Shown: positions 1 through 8,820, numbered from the stretch's first letter. The stretch is DNA of 35,370 nt from a bacterium (GCA_018401295.1 JAGYLJ010000008.1:1-35370); one strand, 5' to 3'. The notes: generated by a model not told the origin, from the sequence alone. A program made the numbers and translations.

Positions 1-132
1 GTGCTTTTGACACCATTTGCAAAACTTCTTGAATTCCAATTTTCTTTCGACTAACTTCTTATTTTTACTTGTCCAGTAATTGATTCTTTTACAATCCTGA
101 CAAGCCATTTTAATTAATCTTTCTTGTGACAT
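1..132 (-). CDS. rpmG: 50S ribosomal protein L33, 3' end cut by window edge
   Basis: Partial gene read toward the left edge; 44 codons are visible with no stop. The protein shows two CxxC pairs (ACQDC and FCKWC) and the L33-type segment RINYWTSKNKK, which identify the zinc-ribbon form of L33, a small protein of the large ribosomal subunit near the E site. The ATG at 132 gives an 8-residue extension; an in-frame ATG at 108 (MACQDC...) fits the usual family start better. However, a TATAAT box on the minus strand (139-144) lies 6 nt before the ATG at 132, which suggests a leaderless message starting there. Family call is firm; the start is uncertain. Confidence 0.85.
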   Translation of the reverse strand, partial: MSQERLIKMACQDCKRINYWTSKNKKLVERKLEFKKFCKWCQKH

Positions 133-138
133 GGGGGC

Positions 139-144
139 ATTATA
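139..144 (-). promoter_or_regulatory. -10 box (TATAAT) directly before rpmG
   Basis: A perfect TATAAT on the minus strand, with only 6 nt (GCCCCC) before the ATG at 132. Transcription would start at or within a few bases of the start codon, as in leaderless mRNAs. No -35 box or SD was seen. Confidence 0.5.
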
Positions 145-210
145 TAGGAGATTATGATTATAATCAAGAGCAAAAAACGAATTTTTATTTTTTTATAATA
201 TTATATATAG

Positions 211-283
211 TCCGCCCGACAGGGATCGAACCTGTGACCGTCAACTTAAGAGGCTGCTGCTCTACCATCTGAGCTACGGGCGG
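211..283 (-). tRNA. tRNA-Lys (CTT anticodon)
   Basis: Cloverleaf on the minus strand: acceptor CCGCCCG/CGGGCGG, D-stem GCTC/GAGC, anticodon loop CTCTTAA (anticodon CTT, reads AAG), T-arm ACAGG-TTCGATC-CCTGT, discriminator A. CCA is not encoded. The top pair of the anticodon stem (27-43) is a G-A mismatch; the other four pair. It lies between murI and rpmG in the same direction. Confidence 0.95.
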
Positions 284-338
284 ATGTTTTTATTTACAAT
301 CAACATCTATATTATCTTTATTTGTTCTTGATTTCAAG

Positions 339-1169
339 TTATTTAAGGATTATTTTTTTTGCTTTTATTTCACTGCCAAAAAATTTACTCCCTAATCTTG
401 TAAATTTATCAGTGAGGTCAGTTGAATAAAAAACTCTTTTTTTATTTTTACCAAGTTTTTCCTCTATATCAGAATGCTTTTTTAGATAGATTTCTAATTT
501 TTTTGGTATGATTTTTGCTTCAGATAAGACGACGATTCGTTTTCCAACAATTTTTTTTATTTTTCTTTCTAAAATCCCGTAATGTGTACAACCTAAAATT
601 AAAGTATCGATATTTTGTTCTATTAGAGGTTCCAAATATTTAAGTAAGATTGTTTCAGTAAAATTTGAGTTTTGTTCTCCGGCTTCTACTATTGGGACTA
701 ATAGTGGACATGATTTTTGAAGAGCTTTTATTTTTGGGTTAAGCTTTAGTAGTTCTTTTTTGAAGGATTCTGATCTTATAGTCCCTTCTGTGGCAATAAC
801 GCCGATTTTATTGTTGTTTGTTTTTGTGATTGCTTCTTCCACTGTTGGGATTAAAACACCCAAAACTCTTTTATCTGGATAATACTTAGGTAGATATTCT
901 TGTTGAATTTTTTTAAGGGCATCACTTGAAGCAGTATTGCAAGCTAAAATTATTATTTCACAATTACTTTCAAATAAAAAATTTATTGCTTGTTTAGTAA
1001 ATTCATAAACAACTTCGCTTGATCTTGTTCCGTAAGGAGTACGAGCGGTGTCACCTAAATAAATGTAATTATAATCGGGGAGCTTTTTTGTTATGGTTTT
1101 TAATATATCTAAACCACCAAAGCCGGAATCAAATATTCCAATAGATTTATTTTTATCAGCTCCTTTCAT
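339..1169 (-). CDS. murI: Glutamate racemase MurI
   Basis: 276 residues, normal length for the family. It interconverts L- and D-glutamate in the cytoplasm, supplying D-Glu for peptidoglycan. The N-terminal FDSGFGG motif (13-19), the first catalytic cysteine in ACNTAS (Cys77) and the second in LGCTHYG (Cys194) are all present, so the enzyme should be active. ATG start at 1169 opens MKGADKNKSIGIFDSG, consistent with the family. No clear SD; the gene sits 19 nt after tRNA-Leu on the same strand and may be carried on transcripts that also contain the tRNAs. Its presence suggests the cell makes its own murein precursor, though no other mur gene is in view. Confidence 0.96.
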   Translation of the reverse strand: MKGADKNKSIGIFDSGFGGLDILKTITKKLPDYNYIYLGDTARTPYGTRSSEVVYEFTKQAINFLFESNCEIIILACNTASSDALKKIQQEYLPKYYPDKRVLGVLIPTVEEAITKTNNNKIGVIATEGTIRSESFKKELLKLNPKIKALQKSCPLLVPIVEAGEQNSNFTETILLKYLEPLIEQNIDTLILGCTHYGILERKIKKIVGKRIVVLSEAKIIPKKLEIYLKKHSDIEEKLGKNKKRVFYSTDLTDKFTRLGSKFFGSEIKAKKIILK

Positions 1170-1188
1170 AGATTTTTAAAAAAATGTG

Positions 1189-1270
1189 TGCCCGGGGCGG
1201 GGGTCGAACCCGCATCCCGTGAGAGACACGATTTTAAGTCGTGCGCGTATACCAATTCCGCCACCCGGGC
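1189..1270 (-). tRNA. tRNA-Leu (TAA anticodon)
   Basis: Minus-strand type II tRNA with a long variable arm. Acceptor GCCCGGG/CCCGGGC, anticodon stem CACGA/TCGTG, loop CTTAAAA giving anticodon TAA (reads TTA), T-arm with GGTTCGACCC, discriminator A. The genomic CA after the discriminator is not a full CCA. Confidence 0.95.
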
Positions 1271-1297
1271 ATTTTTATTTCAATGTTCTTAAACCTG

Positions 1298-1369
1298 AGG
1301 CCTAGGTCGGAATCGAACCGACTCATGGAGGTTTTGCAGACCCCAGCGTTCCCACTTCGCCACTAGACC
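1298..1369 (-). tRNA. tRNA-Cys (GCA anticodon)
   Basis: Minus strand. Acceptor GGTCTAG/CTAGGCC with one G-U pair, anticodon loop CTGCAAA (GCA), T-loop GGTTCGATTCC, and discriminator U73, the known identity base for tRNA-Cys. No CCA encoded. It lies between rbfA and tRNA-Leu. Confidence 0.95.
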
Positions 1370-1390
1370 TTTCTTAGCGTCTCCTACAGT

Positions 1391-1714
1391 TTACAAATTT
1401 GAAGACAACTCGTCAATTCTTTGACGGTTTTTTTCTCCATAATCTATTTCGAAATCAAGAAAAGGGGTATTCTTCATACTTAATTTTGACTGAACAAAAC
1501 TTCTAATATCGCTTCTTTGTCGCTTAACAAAATCCAATGCTGACTTCTCACTTGAGTCTGGTAAGACGGTTATGAAGATTGTCGATCTTTTGAAGTCCTT
1601 TGATAAGTCAGCATTTGTAACTGTGATTAGAGAAGTCCGATTCGATTCTCTCCCCAAAAACTGAGCGACTAGATTTTTGATATTTTCTTTTACTTTTTCT
1701 TGTCTGAGAGTCAT
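1391..1714 (-). CDS. rbfA: Ribosome-binding factor A
   Basis: About 107 residues from MTLRQEKVKENIKNL. RbfA binds the 30S subunit and helps mature the 5' end of 16S rRNA. The KH-like core is visible: the helix KVKENIKNLVAQFL, then SLITVTNADLSKDFKRSTIFITVLP, and FVQSKLSMKNTPFLDFEID. A longer reading frame opens at 1753, but it would overlap the end of infB by 35 nt. The ATG at 1714 lies 4 nt after the infB stop and matches the family's N-terminus, so I prefer it. The order infB-rbfA is the classical one. No SD site was seen. Confidence 0.93.
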   Translation of the reverse strand: MTLRQEKVKENIKNLVAQFLGRESNRTSLITVTNADLSKDFKRSTIFITVLPDSSEKSALDFVKRQRSDIRSFVQSKLSMKNTPFLDFEIDYGEKNRQRIDELSSNL

Positions 1715-1718
1715 TTTA

Positions 1719-3221
1719 TTATTTTTCGACAATTTTATAAGCTTCCAAAACATCTCCGGGAGTGATATCGATTTTTGATTTTAAGTCCATCCCGAACTCA
1801 TCTCCTTCATTTACTTCTTTAGTTTGAATTTTTTGACTTTGCATACCAACAATAACACCTCTACCGATCTCAAAATCTCTTCTTAAAATTTTAACATCAG
1901 CAGATAAAACTAATTTTCCTTCTTTTACTTTTCCACCAATGATTTGGTTAGTTTTTGTTTTACTGAAAACTCTAATAATTTTTGCTAAACCAATTTTTTC
2001 CTCAACTTTTATTTTTGGAACAAGATCCTTTATATTTTCTTCCAACCATTCGGTTAGTTTATAGATAACGTCAACTACAACGATTTTGATTCCCTGTCGT
2101 TCAGCCAAGTCTTTTATATGTTGACTAACCTTAACATTGAAGCCAACAATCAAGGTGTTTTCTTTACTACCGGTTGTCTTTATATCATTTTCATTAATAT
2201 CTCCAACCCCTGCGGAAATAATTTGAATAGAAGCTCTTTCCTGTTCTATTTTTTCTATTTCCTGTTGAATAGCGTCTATAGAACCAAAAACATCAGCTTT
2301 CACAATTATGGAAATTTTTGTATCATCGTCATTAGAAGATGATCTATTAATAATTGTTTTATCTGGTATTATGTCTTCTTTTTCCAAACTATTTGCTGCC
2401 ATTTCAGCTTCTTTTTTCGAAGTAAAAGTTTTAAAAAAAGTTCCAGCTTCCGGAACTCCATTGATTCCAATTAATTTAATAGGACTAGAAAAAGTAGCTT
2501 CATTAATAAGGTTTCCAGAGAAATCTTCTAATCTCCTGATGGGACTAACTTTGCCGTCTATCAAAATAAAGTTTCCTTTTTTCAATGTTCCGTTTTTTAT
2601 TATAGCAACTATCTCTGTCCCTTTTTGAGTGTCTATTTTTGACTCCAAAACAAAACCACTGGCTAAATTATTTTCACCACCTTTTAATTCTTCCATTTCT
2701 GAGGCCAAAAAAATAGTCTCTAAAAGTTCAGGAACACCTTCTCCTGTTTTTGCTGAAATTGCATTAAAGGGTACATCTCCTCCGAGGCCTTCAAGAAAAA
2801 TTTCATTTTCCATCAGTTCTTGTTTTACTCTTTCGACGTTTGCATTAGGTTTATCAATTTTATTTATGGCAACTATAAAAGGTATCTCAGCTTCTTTAAT
2901 ACTTTTATAAGCTTCAATCGTTTGAGGTTTTACACCATCTTCAGCCGAAACAATTAAGATAGCAATATCAGCTATACAAGCACCTGTAGAACGAACATTA
3001 CAAAAGGCAGCATGTCCAGGGGTATCTATAAAAGTAATTCTTCTTTTTTCATAAACAACTTCATAGGCAGAGATATGTTGAGTAATACTTCCAGCTTCAC
3101 TTTCAACAATGTTGGTTTTACGAATAAAATCTAAGAGTGTAGATTTCCCATGATCAATATGACCCATGACAACAACTACAGGAGGTCTTTCTATTAAGTT
3201 TTCTTCTTTTTTTTTAATCAT
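1719..3221 (-). CDS. infB: Translation initiation factor IF-2 (short form)
   Basis: 500 residues. The GTPase delivers fMet-tRNA to the 30S subunit and promotes subunit joining. The G domain starts almost at once: G1 GHIDHGKS (20-27), G3 DTPGH, G4 NKID, G5 SAKTGEG. It is followed by domain II, the IF2-specific domain (around DVFGSIDAIQQEIEKI) and the C-terminal fMet-tRNA-binding barrel ending near ITPGDVLEAYKIVEK. The long N-terminal extension of E. coli IF-2 (several hundred residues) is absent, as is usual in reduced genomes. Start ATG at 3221 lies 3 nt after the DUF4446 stop, and rbfA starts 4 nt beyond its stop, so the three genes form an operon. Confidence 0.97.
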   Translation of the reverse strand: MIKKKEENLIERPPVVVVMGHIDHGKSTLLDFIRKTNIVESEAGSITQHISAYEVVYEKRRITFIDTPGHAAFCNVRSTGACIADIAILIVSAEDGVKPQTIEAYKSIKEAEIPFIVAINKIDKPNANVERVKQELMENEIFLEGLGGDVPFNAISAKTGEGVPELLETIFLASEMEELKGGENNLASGFVLESKIDTQKGTEIVAIIKNGTLKKGNFILIDGKVSPIRRLEDFSGNLINEATFSSPIKLIGINGVPEAGTFFKTFTSKKEAEMAANSLEKEDIIPDKTIINRSSSNDDDTKISIIVKADVFGSIDAIQQEIEKIEQERASIQIISAGVGDINENDIKTTGSKENTLIVGFNVKVSQHIKDLAERQGIKIVVVDVIYKLTEWLEENIKDLVPKIKVEEKIGLAKIIRVFSKTKTNQIIGGKVKEGKLVLSADVKILRRDFEIGRGVIVGMQSQKIQTKEVNEGDEFGMDLKSKIDITPGDVLEAYKIVEK

Positions 3222-3224
3222 GAT

Positions 3225-3692
3225 TTAAACAGATGCTTTCGTTTTATTTAAAGCTGAAGTTTCTTCTTCGGATAATTCGTATTTTGATTGCCAATCTTTT
3301 ATTGGTTTAGCAAAGACGCGAACGTTGTCTCTAGCATATAAACTGGAGATTACTAGCCCGTTACCCTTTTTGTTCACAAGGGTAGCAGCAAAACTTTGAT
3401 CCCCTCCAACACCATTGTCTTTGAAAGGGTTGAATCGAATGACTTCTAAATTTTGAATACTATCTCCCAGCCTTTCTTCTATGACTTTAAACTTATTTAT
3501 CGTTTTATTTTCGAATTGATGTAAATCTTCAATTTTATCATCAATAGAAATAATTTTGTTTCTTAAACTCCCTTTGTCTTTTAGAATTTTAATGTCTTTA
3601 CTTTTTAATTCTAGACGGATAAGCCATAAAATAAGCAAGACATTTATTCCAACTAGTATATACAAGGTTATTTCTTCTATAGTAAAAGTCAT
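3225..3692 (-). CDS. DUF4446 family membrane protein
   Basis: 155 residues with one N-terminal membrane span (about 8-25, LYILVGINVLLILWLIRL), a charged coiled-coil-like stretch (about 30-75), then the DUF4446 core: RFNPFKDNGVGGDQSFAATL, a GLVISSLYAR segment and the ending KSxYxLSEEE. Function is unknown in all members I know of; the family is common in Firmicutes and CPR bacteria. It is the first gene of the infB-rbfA operon. A TATAAT box on the minus strand at 3703-3708 lies 10 nt before the ATG. I infer a small inner-membrane protein with its conserved domain in the cytoplasm. Confidence 0.85.
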   Translation of the reverse strand: MTFTIEEITLYILVGINVLLILWLIRLELKSKDIKILKDKGSLRNKIISIDDKIEDLHQFENKTINKFKVIEERLGDSIQNLEVIRFNPFKDNGVGGDQSFAATLVNKKGNGLVISSLYARDNVRVFAKPIKDWQSKYELSEEETSALNKTKASV

Positions 3693-3702
3693 TATGCCTG
3701 AA

Positions 3703-3708
3703 ATTATA
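3703..3708 (-). promoter_or_regulatory. -10 box (TATAAT) before DUF4446-infB-rbfA
   Basis: TGTATAAT on the minus strand (extended -10 type) ends 10 nt before the ATG at 3692. No -35 box stands out and no SD lies in the short gap, which suggests a near-leaderless operon mRNA. Confidence 0.5.
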
Positions 3709-3749
3709 CACTACAAGGGCTTTTTTGCAATTTAACCTATAAAAAATAA

Positions 3750-3826
3750 GACGGGCAAGGCGGCTAAAACATCTTCGATGTTCGCCCGATCAAAACAAAG
3801 TTTTGATTTAGGGAGCCTTGCCCGTC
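3750..3826. repeat. Long inverted repeat with nested hairpins
   Basis: GACGGGCAAGGC (3750-3761) pairs perfectly with GCCTTGCCCGTC (3815-3826). Inside are AACATC-TTC-GATGTT followed by CGCCCGA, and CAAAA-CAAAG-TTTTG. It sits between the divergent DUF4446 operon and the cysteine desulfurase gene, so it is not between convergent genes as a terminator would be. The word GTTCGCCCGA after a UUC-loop hairpin recurs near 31855-31880. It could be a small dispersed intergenic repeat. Confidence 0.55.
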
Positions 3827-3872
3827 CTCGCCCTTCATTTTCATCAACCTCAAAAAATGTTAACATATAGAA

Positions 3873-5072
3873 ATGTTAAATAGGAAGATAAACCATAAAA
3901 CATTGTTTGGGCGAGGAAGAATTTACTTGGATCACGCAGCTGCCACACCTTTACGATCCGAAGCTAAAAAGGTCATGGATCGTTTTTGGGACGTTGATTT
4001 TGGTAATGCAGGAGCAATTCACACCGAAGGAGTCATTGCCAAAAAGGCTGTGGCCGATTCCAGGAAAACAATTGCCGATATACTTAATGCTCAACCAAAC
4101 GAAATAACTTTTACTTCCGGAGGAACAGAAGCCAACAGTTTGGCTATCCTTGGTTTTATTAATAAATTAAATGAAACAGGTAAAAGATTTGAAGAAATGC
4201 ACTTAATCACCAGCACTTTTGAACACCCTTCAGTCTTGCAATGTTTTAAATATTTTGAAGGCGAAGGTGCGCAAGTTGATTATTTAAATATTGATCAAGA
4301 GGGGATAGTGAGTTTAGAACAACTAAAAAAAATAATAAATACAAAAACAGTTCTAATTTCAATTATGTTCGTCAATAATGAAATCGGTACTATTCAACCA
4401 ATTTCAGAAATAGCTAAAATCATCCATAACTTTAAAAAAAGACAACCACAACAGACCAACTTTCCCGTTTTCCATAGCGACGCTGCCCAAGCACTTCTTT
4501 TCTTACCTATCAATACACAAAAACTAAATGTTGATATGATGAGTTTTGATGCACAAAAAATTTATGGTCCCAAAGGTGTGGGAGCGCTCTTCATTAGAAA
4601 AGGAATTGAAATCAACCCTCTCATCATTGGAGGTGGCCAAGAAAGAGGTTTGCGCCCGGGAACAGAAAACACTCCACTGATTGTCGGTTTCGCTAAAGCT
4701 TTGGAACTAGCCGAATACGAAAAAGAAAAAGAATCCCAAAGGCTAACAGAACTAAGAGATTATTTTATTACAGAAATTCTTAAAAAAATTCCATGCGCGA
4801 AATTAAACGGCAGTCCAGAAAAACGCCTTTGCAATAGTGCCAACATCTTTTTCCCAAAAATTAACAATGAATTTCTTGTCATCCAGTTAGATCAAAAGGG
4901 AATTGCTTGTTCTACTAAATCAGCTTGTTTAACAAACAAGGCTTCCTATGTAGTTAACTCTCTCGGAGCAGGAGAAAATAGAGGAGACGGTTCAGTTAGA
5001 TTTACTTTGGGTAAATCCACTACTAAACAAAATATTGATTATCTAATTAGGTGTCTTGTAGAAATTTGTTGA
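3873..5072 (+). CDS. Cysteine desulfurase (NifS/IscS class V aminotransferase)
   Basis: 399 residues. The PLP enzyme takes sulfur from L-cysteine as a persulfide, for Fe-S clusters or tRNA thiolation. Visible parts are RIYLDHAAATPLR near the start, TSGGTEANSLAI (PLP phosphate region), the HSDAAQ segment, the PLP lysine in FDAQKIYGPKGVGAL, and GGGQERGLRPGTEN. The catalytic cysteine loop reads ACSTKSACLTNKASYV, where the SAC cysteine matches the active-site position. No iscU or mnmA is nearby, so the acceptor is unknown. The ATG at 3873 has no SD; a CATATA-like box lies just upstream. I cannot tell IscS from NifS or SufS by eye. Confidence 0.94.
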   Translation: MLNRKINHKTLFGRGRIYLDHAAATPLRSEAKKVMDRFWDVDFGNAGAIHTEGVIAKKAVADSRKTIADILNAQPNEITFTSGGTEANSLAILGFINKLNETGKRFEEMHLITSTFEHPSVLQCFKYFEGEGAQVDYLNIDQEGIVSLEQLKKIINTKTVLISIMFVNNEIGTIQPISEIAKIIHNFKKRQPQQTNFPVFHSDAAQALLFLPINTQKLNVDMMSFDAQKIYGPKGVGALFIRKGIEINPLIIGGGQERGLRPGTENTPLIVGFAKALELAEYEKEKESQRLTELRDYFITEILKKIPCAKLNGSPEKRLCNSANIFFPKINNEFLVIQLDQKGIACSTKSACLTNKASYVVNSLGAGENRGDGSVRFTLGKSTTKQNIDYLIRCLVEIC

Positions 5073-5096
5073 ATTTGATTTAAATTTTTTTTTCTA

Positions 5097-5102
5097 TATA
5101 AT
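5097..5102 (+). promoter_or_regulatory. -10 box (TATAAT) before the HtrA-like gene
   Basis: TATAAT at 5097-5102 is followed by 7 nt (TTGACTT) and then the ATG at 5110. This spacing would put the transcription start at or very near the start codon. Confidence 0.55.
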
Positions 5103-5109
5103 TTGACTT

Positions 5110-6015
5110 ATGGATATAGAAGAATTAAACAAAACACAAATAATTCTTTTGACTCTCTTAATAAGTTTCGTTACTTCTATTGCTACTGGGATAGTGACCG
5201 TTTCCTTAGTTAATCAGGCTCCTCCTGTTGTCACTGATACCATTCACCGAGTTATTGAAAAAACAGTTGAAAGAGTTGTTCCTGGTGAACAAAAAGCTAC
5301 CATCATTGAGAACACAAAAACGATAATAATTAGTGATCAAGATTTTATCATCGATGCCATTGAAGATAATTCAGAATCTCTAGTGAGAGTTTTCACCACT
5401 GTTGAAATTAAAGATGCAGAAGGAATAATTACACAGACAGATAAATTTGTTGGTTTGGGAATTATTATTTCCGCTGAAGGTAAAATTATAATGAATAGTC
5501 TTGACCTACCAAAGGATCCAGAAACGACAGAATTTTTTATTACGATTAAAGATAAGAAAATAAAATTAAATATTATTGAAAAACTACCCAGTAACGAAAT
5601 CACTTTGCTAACTATTCAGCCAGAAGAAGCTGAAAATAAATACGTCTTTAAACCAGTTAAATTAGGCAACTCAGATGCTCTTAAATTGGGTCAGTCAATT
5701 GTTTCCATAGGTGGGAAAGAATCAAATGTTGTTTTAACAGGAATTATTTCAAACTTGAAGATAGGGGAATTACCAACCCTAACGGCTACTTCAACTAATC
5801 CAATTGCTGAGGATAAACCAAAAAACATTATTTTAGAAATTGAAACTAATTTAGATTCTCAATTACCTATGGGGTTACTTATTGATTTGGACGGAGAGAT
5901 TATTGGATTCAAATCTACCACTAACTTTTATATACCTGTTGATCTAATCAAACAGGACTTAGATAAAATAAATAAGGTGGCCACAGAGAATTCTCAGCCA
6001 ACTACTGGAATATAG
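5110..6015 (+). CDS. Membrane-anchored HtrA-like protein lacking the catalytic triad
   Basis: 301 residues: one membrane span (about 11-33), a linker with TIHRVIEKTVERVVPGEQ, then a trypsin-like fold. Landmarks of HtrA/DegP are recognisable: VGLGIIISAEGKIIMNSLDL matches the His-loop region, SNEITLLTIQ the Asp region, VKLGNSDALKLGQSIVSIG the conserved beta strands, and LPMGLLIDLDGEIIGF the Ser loop. The expected His, Asp and Ser appear as Leu131, Glu163 and Pro254, and the GNSGGP motif is gone. No PDZ domain follows. It therefore looks like a non-proteolytic protease homologue, perhaps a binding or scaffold protein facing outward. It stands directly before clpB on the same strand, but clpB has its own promoter-like sequence. 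Fold call by eye only. Confidence 0.75.
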   Translation: MDIEELNKTQIILLTLLISFVTSIATGIVTVSLVNQAPPVVTDTIHRVIEKTVERVVPGEQKATIIENTKTIIISDQDFIIDAIEDNSESLVRVFTTVEIKDAEGIITQTDKFVGLGIIISAEGKIIMNSLDLPKDPETTEFFITIKDKKIKLNIIEKLPSNEITLLTIQPEEAENKYVFKPVKLGNSDALKLGQSIVSIGGKESNVVLTGIISNLKIGELPTLTATSTNPIAEDKPKNIILEIETNLDSQLPMGLLIDLDGEIIGFKSTTNFYIPVDLIKQDLDKINKVATENSQPTTGI

Positions 6016-6021
6016 ATACGA

Positions 6022-6050
6022 TTGACCAAACCACAAAAATCCAGTATATT
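6022..6050 (+). promoter_or_regulatory. Sigma70-like promoter for clpB
   Basis: TTGACC (6022-6027), a 17-nt spacer, then TATATT (6045-6050). The predicted start near 6057 gives a leader of about 75 nt before the ATG at 6133, unlike the leaderless pattern of many neighbours. Confidence 0.5.
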
Positions 6051-6075
6051 ATTGGTAAGTTGTTTTGTGTGGATA

Positions 6076-6104
6076 GTGAGGTTTTTGCTTCGCAAAAACC
6101 TCAC
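6076..6104 (+). other. Strong hairpin in the clpB leader
   Basis: A perfect 13-bp stem, GTGAGGTTTTTGC (6076-6088) with GCAAAAACCTCAC (6092-6104), closed by a UUC loop. It lies 28 nt before the clpB ATG and lacks a following T-run, so it is not a typical terminator. It is probably in the clpB 5' UTR and may affect mRNA stability or translation. Confidence 0.5.
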
Positions 6105-6132
6105 TCACCACCAAACCGAAAAAACTAAAATC

Positions 6133-8820
6133 ATGCCACCATTTCAAAATTTCACAACAAAAGCAAAAGAAGTCATTCGTCATTCTCACGAATTGGCTAT
6201 TGAACGAGGACAAAACCACGTTAGCCACCTCCACCTTTTTGCTGCTATTTTAATACAAGAAGAAAATACTGTAATTTCTATTCTAGAAAAATTGAATGTT
6301 GATATCATACTTTTAGCCGACACTTTGCTTGAGTTGATTGAATCTCCAGAAAAAGCCACTACTTTAACACCTTCCTACCAAATATTTTTGACTCCAGAAT
6401 TAGCAGAAGTTCTACAGAAAACAACCCTCATAGCTCAGAACCTTGGTGATGATTTTGTTTCGGTTGAGCATCTCTTCATAGCCCTTTTTGATGTTCCAGG
6501 AGATATTCATGAGATAATGAATAGATTTAACATCAAGAAAGAAGAGGTCCTTTCAATTCTACAAGAGATAAAAGAAGGTAAAATTACAGATGTAAAAAAA
6601 CCAAAAAAATATAAAGCCCTTTCAAAATTCACCAGGGATTTAACTAAATTAGCCAACGAAAATAAATTAGATCCTGTTATTGGACGAGACAATGAAATTC
6701 GCCGAATTGTTCAGATTCTTTCTCGCCGAACCAAAAATAATCCAATACTAATAGGGGATGCTGGTGTAGGAAAAACCGCTATCGCCGAAGGTTTAGCTTT
6801 ACGAATTGCTCAAGGTGATATCCCAGGATCACTAAAAGATAAAAAAATAGTTTCTCTAGACATTGGTCTTTTGGTAGCCGGTACAAAATATAGAGGAGAA
6901 TTTGAAGATCGTCTTAAAGCTATCATCAAAGAAATTCAACAATCAGATGGGAAAATAATTCTTTTCATTGATGAAGTTCATACCATCGTCGGTGCCGGGG
7001 CATCAGAAGGATCCATGGATGCTTCTAATATGCTTAAACCTGCTTTAGCTAGAGGAGAGTTACAAGCTATCGGGGCAACTACTTTAAGAGAATATCAAAG
7101 ATATATTGAAAAAGATCCAGCTTTAACTAGGCGATTTCAACCTGTTCACGTTAGTGAACCATCCATTGAAGACACTATCGCCATTCTCAGAGGTCTTAAG
7201 GAGAGATATGAAATGTATCATGGGGTCAAAATCATAGATGATGCCATTGTAGCAGCGGTTAATTTATCAAGTCGTTATATCACAGATAGATTTTTACCAG
7301 ATAAGGCCATTGATCTAATTGATGAATCAGCTTCATCTTTAAAAATTTCATTGGAAAACAAACCACCCGTCTTAGAAGAGACTGACAGAAATGTAAGAAG
7401 GTTAGAAATTGAAAAACAAGCACTCAAAAAAGATTCTAAGCCGAAAAATAATGCTCGTATAAAAAAAATAGAAGAAGAGATAGCTAATCTAAAAGAAAAG
7501 ACTTCCGAACTATCTGTTAAATGGAACAACGAAAAAACAATTCTATCTGAAATAAAAGATATTAAAGAAAGACTGGAACAATTTAGATTGGAATCAGACC
7601 AAAGTGAAATTATGGCTGATTTAGCGAGAACTGCTGAAATAAGATATTCTGAAATTCCAAAAGCTGAAAAAGAATTAAAAGAAAATATAGATAGATTAAA
7701 GAAGTTGAAAAAAAGTGGGCGTATTCTTAATGAAGAAATTACAGCTGAAGATATTGCTGATATTGTTAGCCGTTGGACAGGAATTCCAATTACTAGGATG
7801 CTGGAGGAAGAGGCATCTAAATTAGGGAGAATTGAAGATGATCTTAAAAAAGTTGTTATCGGACAAGATGATGCTATTCGTAAAATAGCCGATGCGATTA
7901 AAAGATCCCGTGTAGGTATTTCTGATCCGAATCGACCTATTGGTTCTTTTATGTTTTTGGGTCCCACAGGAGTAGGGAAGACTGAATTAACGAAAAAGTT
8001 AGCAGAAACTATGTTTAATGATAGTAAGGCTTTAATTAGAGTTGATATGTCTGAATACATGGAAAAGCATAGTATTTCAAAATTAATTGGTGCCCCTCCA
8101 GGTTATGTTGGCCATGAAGAAGGTGGTTCTCTAACTGAAACAGTTCGTCACAGGCCTTACTCTGTTATTTTGTTTGATGAGATAGAAAAAGCTCATCCAG
8201 AAGTCTTTAACTTATTGTTGCAGGTTTTAGATGACGGTGTTTTGACCGACGCTAAGGGTAAAGTCGCTAATTTCAAAAATACTATTATAATTTTAACCTC
8301 AAACATTGGTTCTAAATTCATCGGTAGAATGGAAACTATTGGTTTCAATAATGATACAAGTGAAGAACAATATGAGGAAACTAAGAAGAAAGTTTTGGAC
8401 TCCCTTAAAGATTATTTTAGACCAGAATTTTTGAATCGTTTGGACGATATTATTGTTTTTGATATTTTAAAGATGGATACCACTCAAAAAATTGTTGATA
8501 TTCAAATTGATTTAATAAAAAAGAGACTAAAAGATAAAAATATTACCCTAAGTATTTCAAAGGGGGCTCTTTTATATTTAGTTAAAAAAGGCTATAATCC
8601 ACAGTACGGAGCGAGACCTTTGAAACGATTAATTCAAAATGAAATTTTAACACCTGTAGCTACAGAAATGATTTCCAACGGAATGATGCAAGGAGGTTCA
8701 GTTTCAATTGATGTTAAAAATGAAAAATTAACTTTTGTTGTAAAAAAGAAAGGTGGTGTTTCAGTTACAAAGAAAGTAAAAAGTAGTAAAAAAACAGTTA
8801 AAGAAAAAGTTTCTGTCTAA
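6133..8820 (+). CDS. clpB: ClpB-type AAA+ disaggregase
   Basis: 895 residues from [15 protein letters not shown]. It threads aggregated proteins through a hexameric ring, normally with DnaK. Order of parts: two Clp_N repeats (about 1-150), AAA+ domain 1 with Walker A GDAGVGKT (208-215) and [10 protein letters not shown], a coiled-coil middle domain (about 416-529) with the ClpB-like [10 protein letters not shown]...[10 protein letters not shown]...[16 protein letters not shown], and AAA+ domain 2 with GPTGVGKTE (610-618) and YRPEFLNR-like [11 protein letters not shown]. The length of the middle domain argues for ClpB over ClpC or ClpA, and no ClpP-binding IGF loop was noticed. The frame stays open upstream to 6022, but the ATG at 6133 gives the correct N-terminus. 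The Lys-rich C-terminal tail ([13 protein letters not shown]) is unusual. Confidence 0.92.
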   Translation: MPPFQNFTTKAKEVIRHSHELAIERGQNHVSHLHLFAAILIQEENTVISILEKLNVDIILLADTLLELIESPEKATTLTPSYQIFLTPELAEVLQKTTLIAQNLGDDFVSVEHLFIALFDVPGDIHEIMNRFNIKKEEVLSILQEIKEGKITDVKKPKKYKALSKFTRDLTKLANENKLDPVIGRDNEIRRIVQILSRRTKNNPILIGDAGVGKTAIAEGLALRIAQGDIPGSLKDKKIVSLDIGLLVAGTKYRGEFEDRLKAIIKEIQQSDGKIILFIDEVHTIVGAGASEGSMDASNMLKPALARGELQAIGATTLREYQRYIEKDPALTRRFQPVHVSEPSIEDTIAILRGLKERYEMYHGVKIIDDAIVAAVNLSSRYITDRFLPDKAIDLIDESASSLKISLENKPPVLEETDRNVRRLEIEKQALKKDSKPKNNARIKKIEEEIANLKEKTSELSVKWNNEKTILSEIKDIKERLEQFRLESDQSEIMADLARTAEIRYSEIPKAEKELKENIDRLKKLKKSGRILNEEITAEDIADIVSRWTGIPITRMLEEEASKLGRIEDDLKKVVIGQDDAIRKIADAIKRSRVGISDPNRPIGSFMFLGPTGVGKTELTKKLAETMFNDSKALIRVDMSEYMEKHSISKLIGAPPGYVGHEEGGSLTETVRHRPYSVILFDEIEKAHPEVFNLLLQVLDDGVLTDAKGKVANFKNTIIILTSNIGSKFIGRMETIGFNNDTSEEQYEETKKKVLDSLKDYFRPEFLNRLDDIIVFDILKMDTTQKIVDIQIDLIKKRLKDKNITLSISKGALLYLVKKGYNPQYGARPLKRLIQNEILTPVATEMISNGMMQGGSVSIDVKNEKLTFVVKKKGGVSVTKKVKSSKKTVKEKVSV

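Noticed and set aside
6022-6132. An N-terminal extension of ClpB from the upstream in-frame start
   Set aside because: It covers the promoter and the hairpin, and ClpB proteins start at the [11 protein letters not shown]-like position.
7275-8060. A 261-codon open frame antisense to clpB
   Set aside because: Ser/Ile-rich shadow of the highly conserved clpB coding strand; no SD, no domain.
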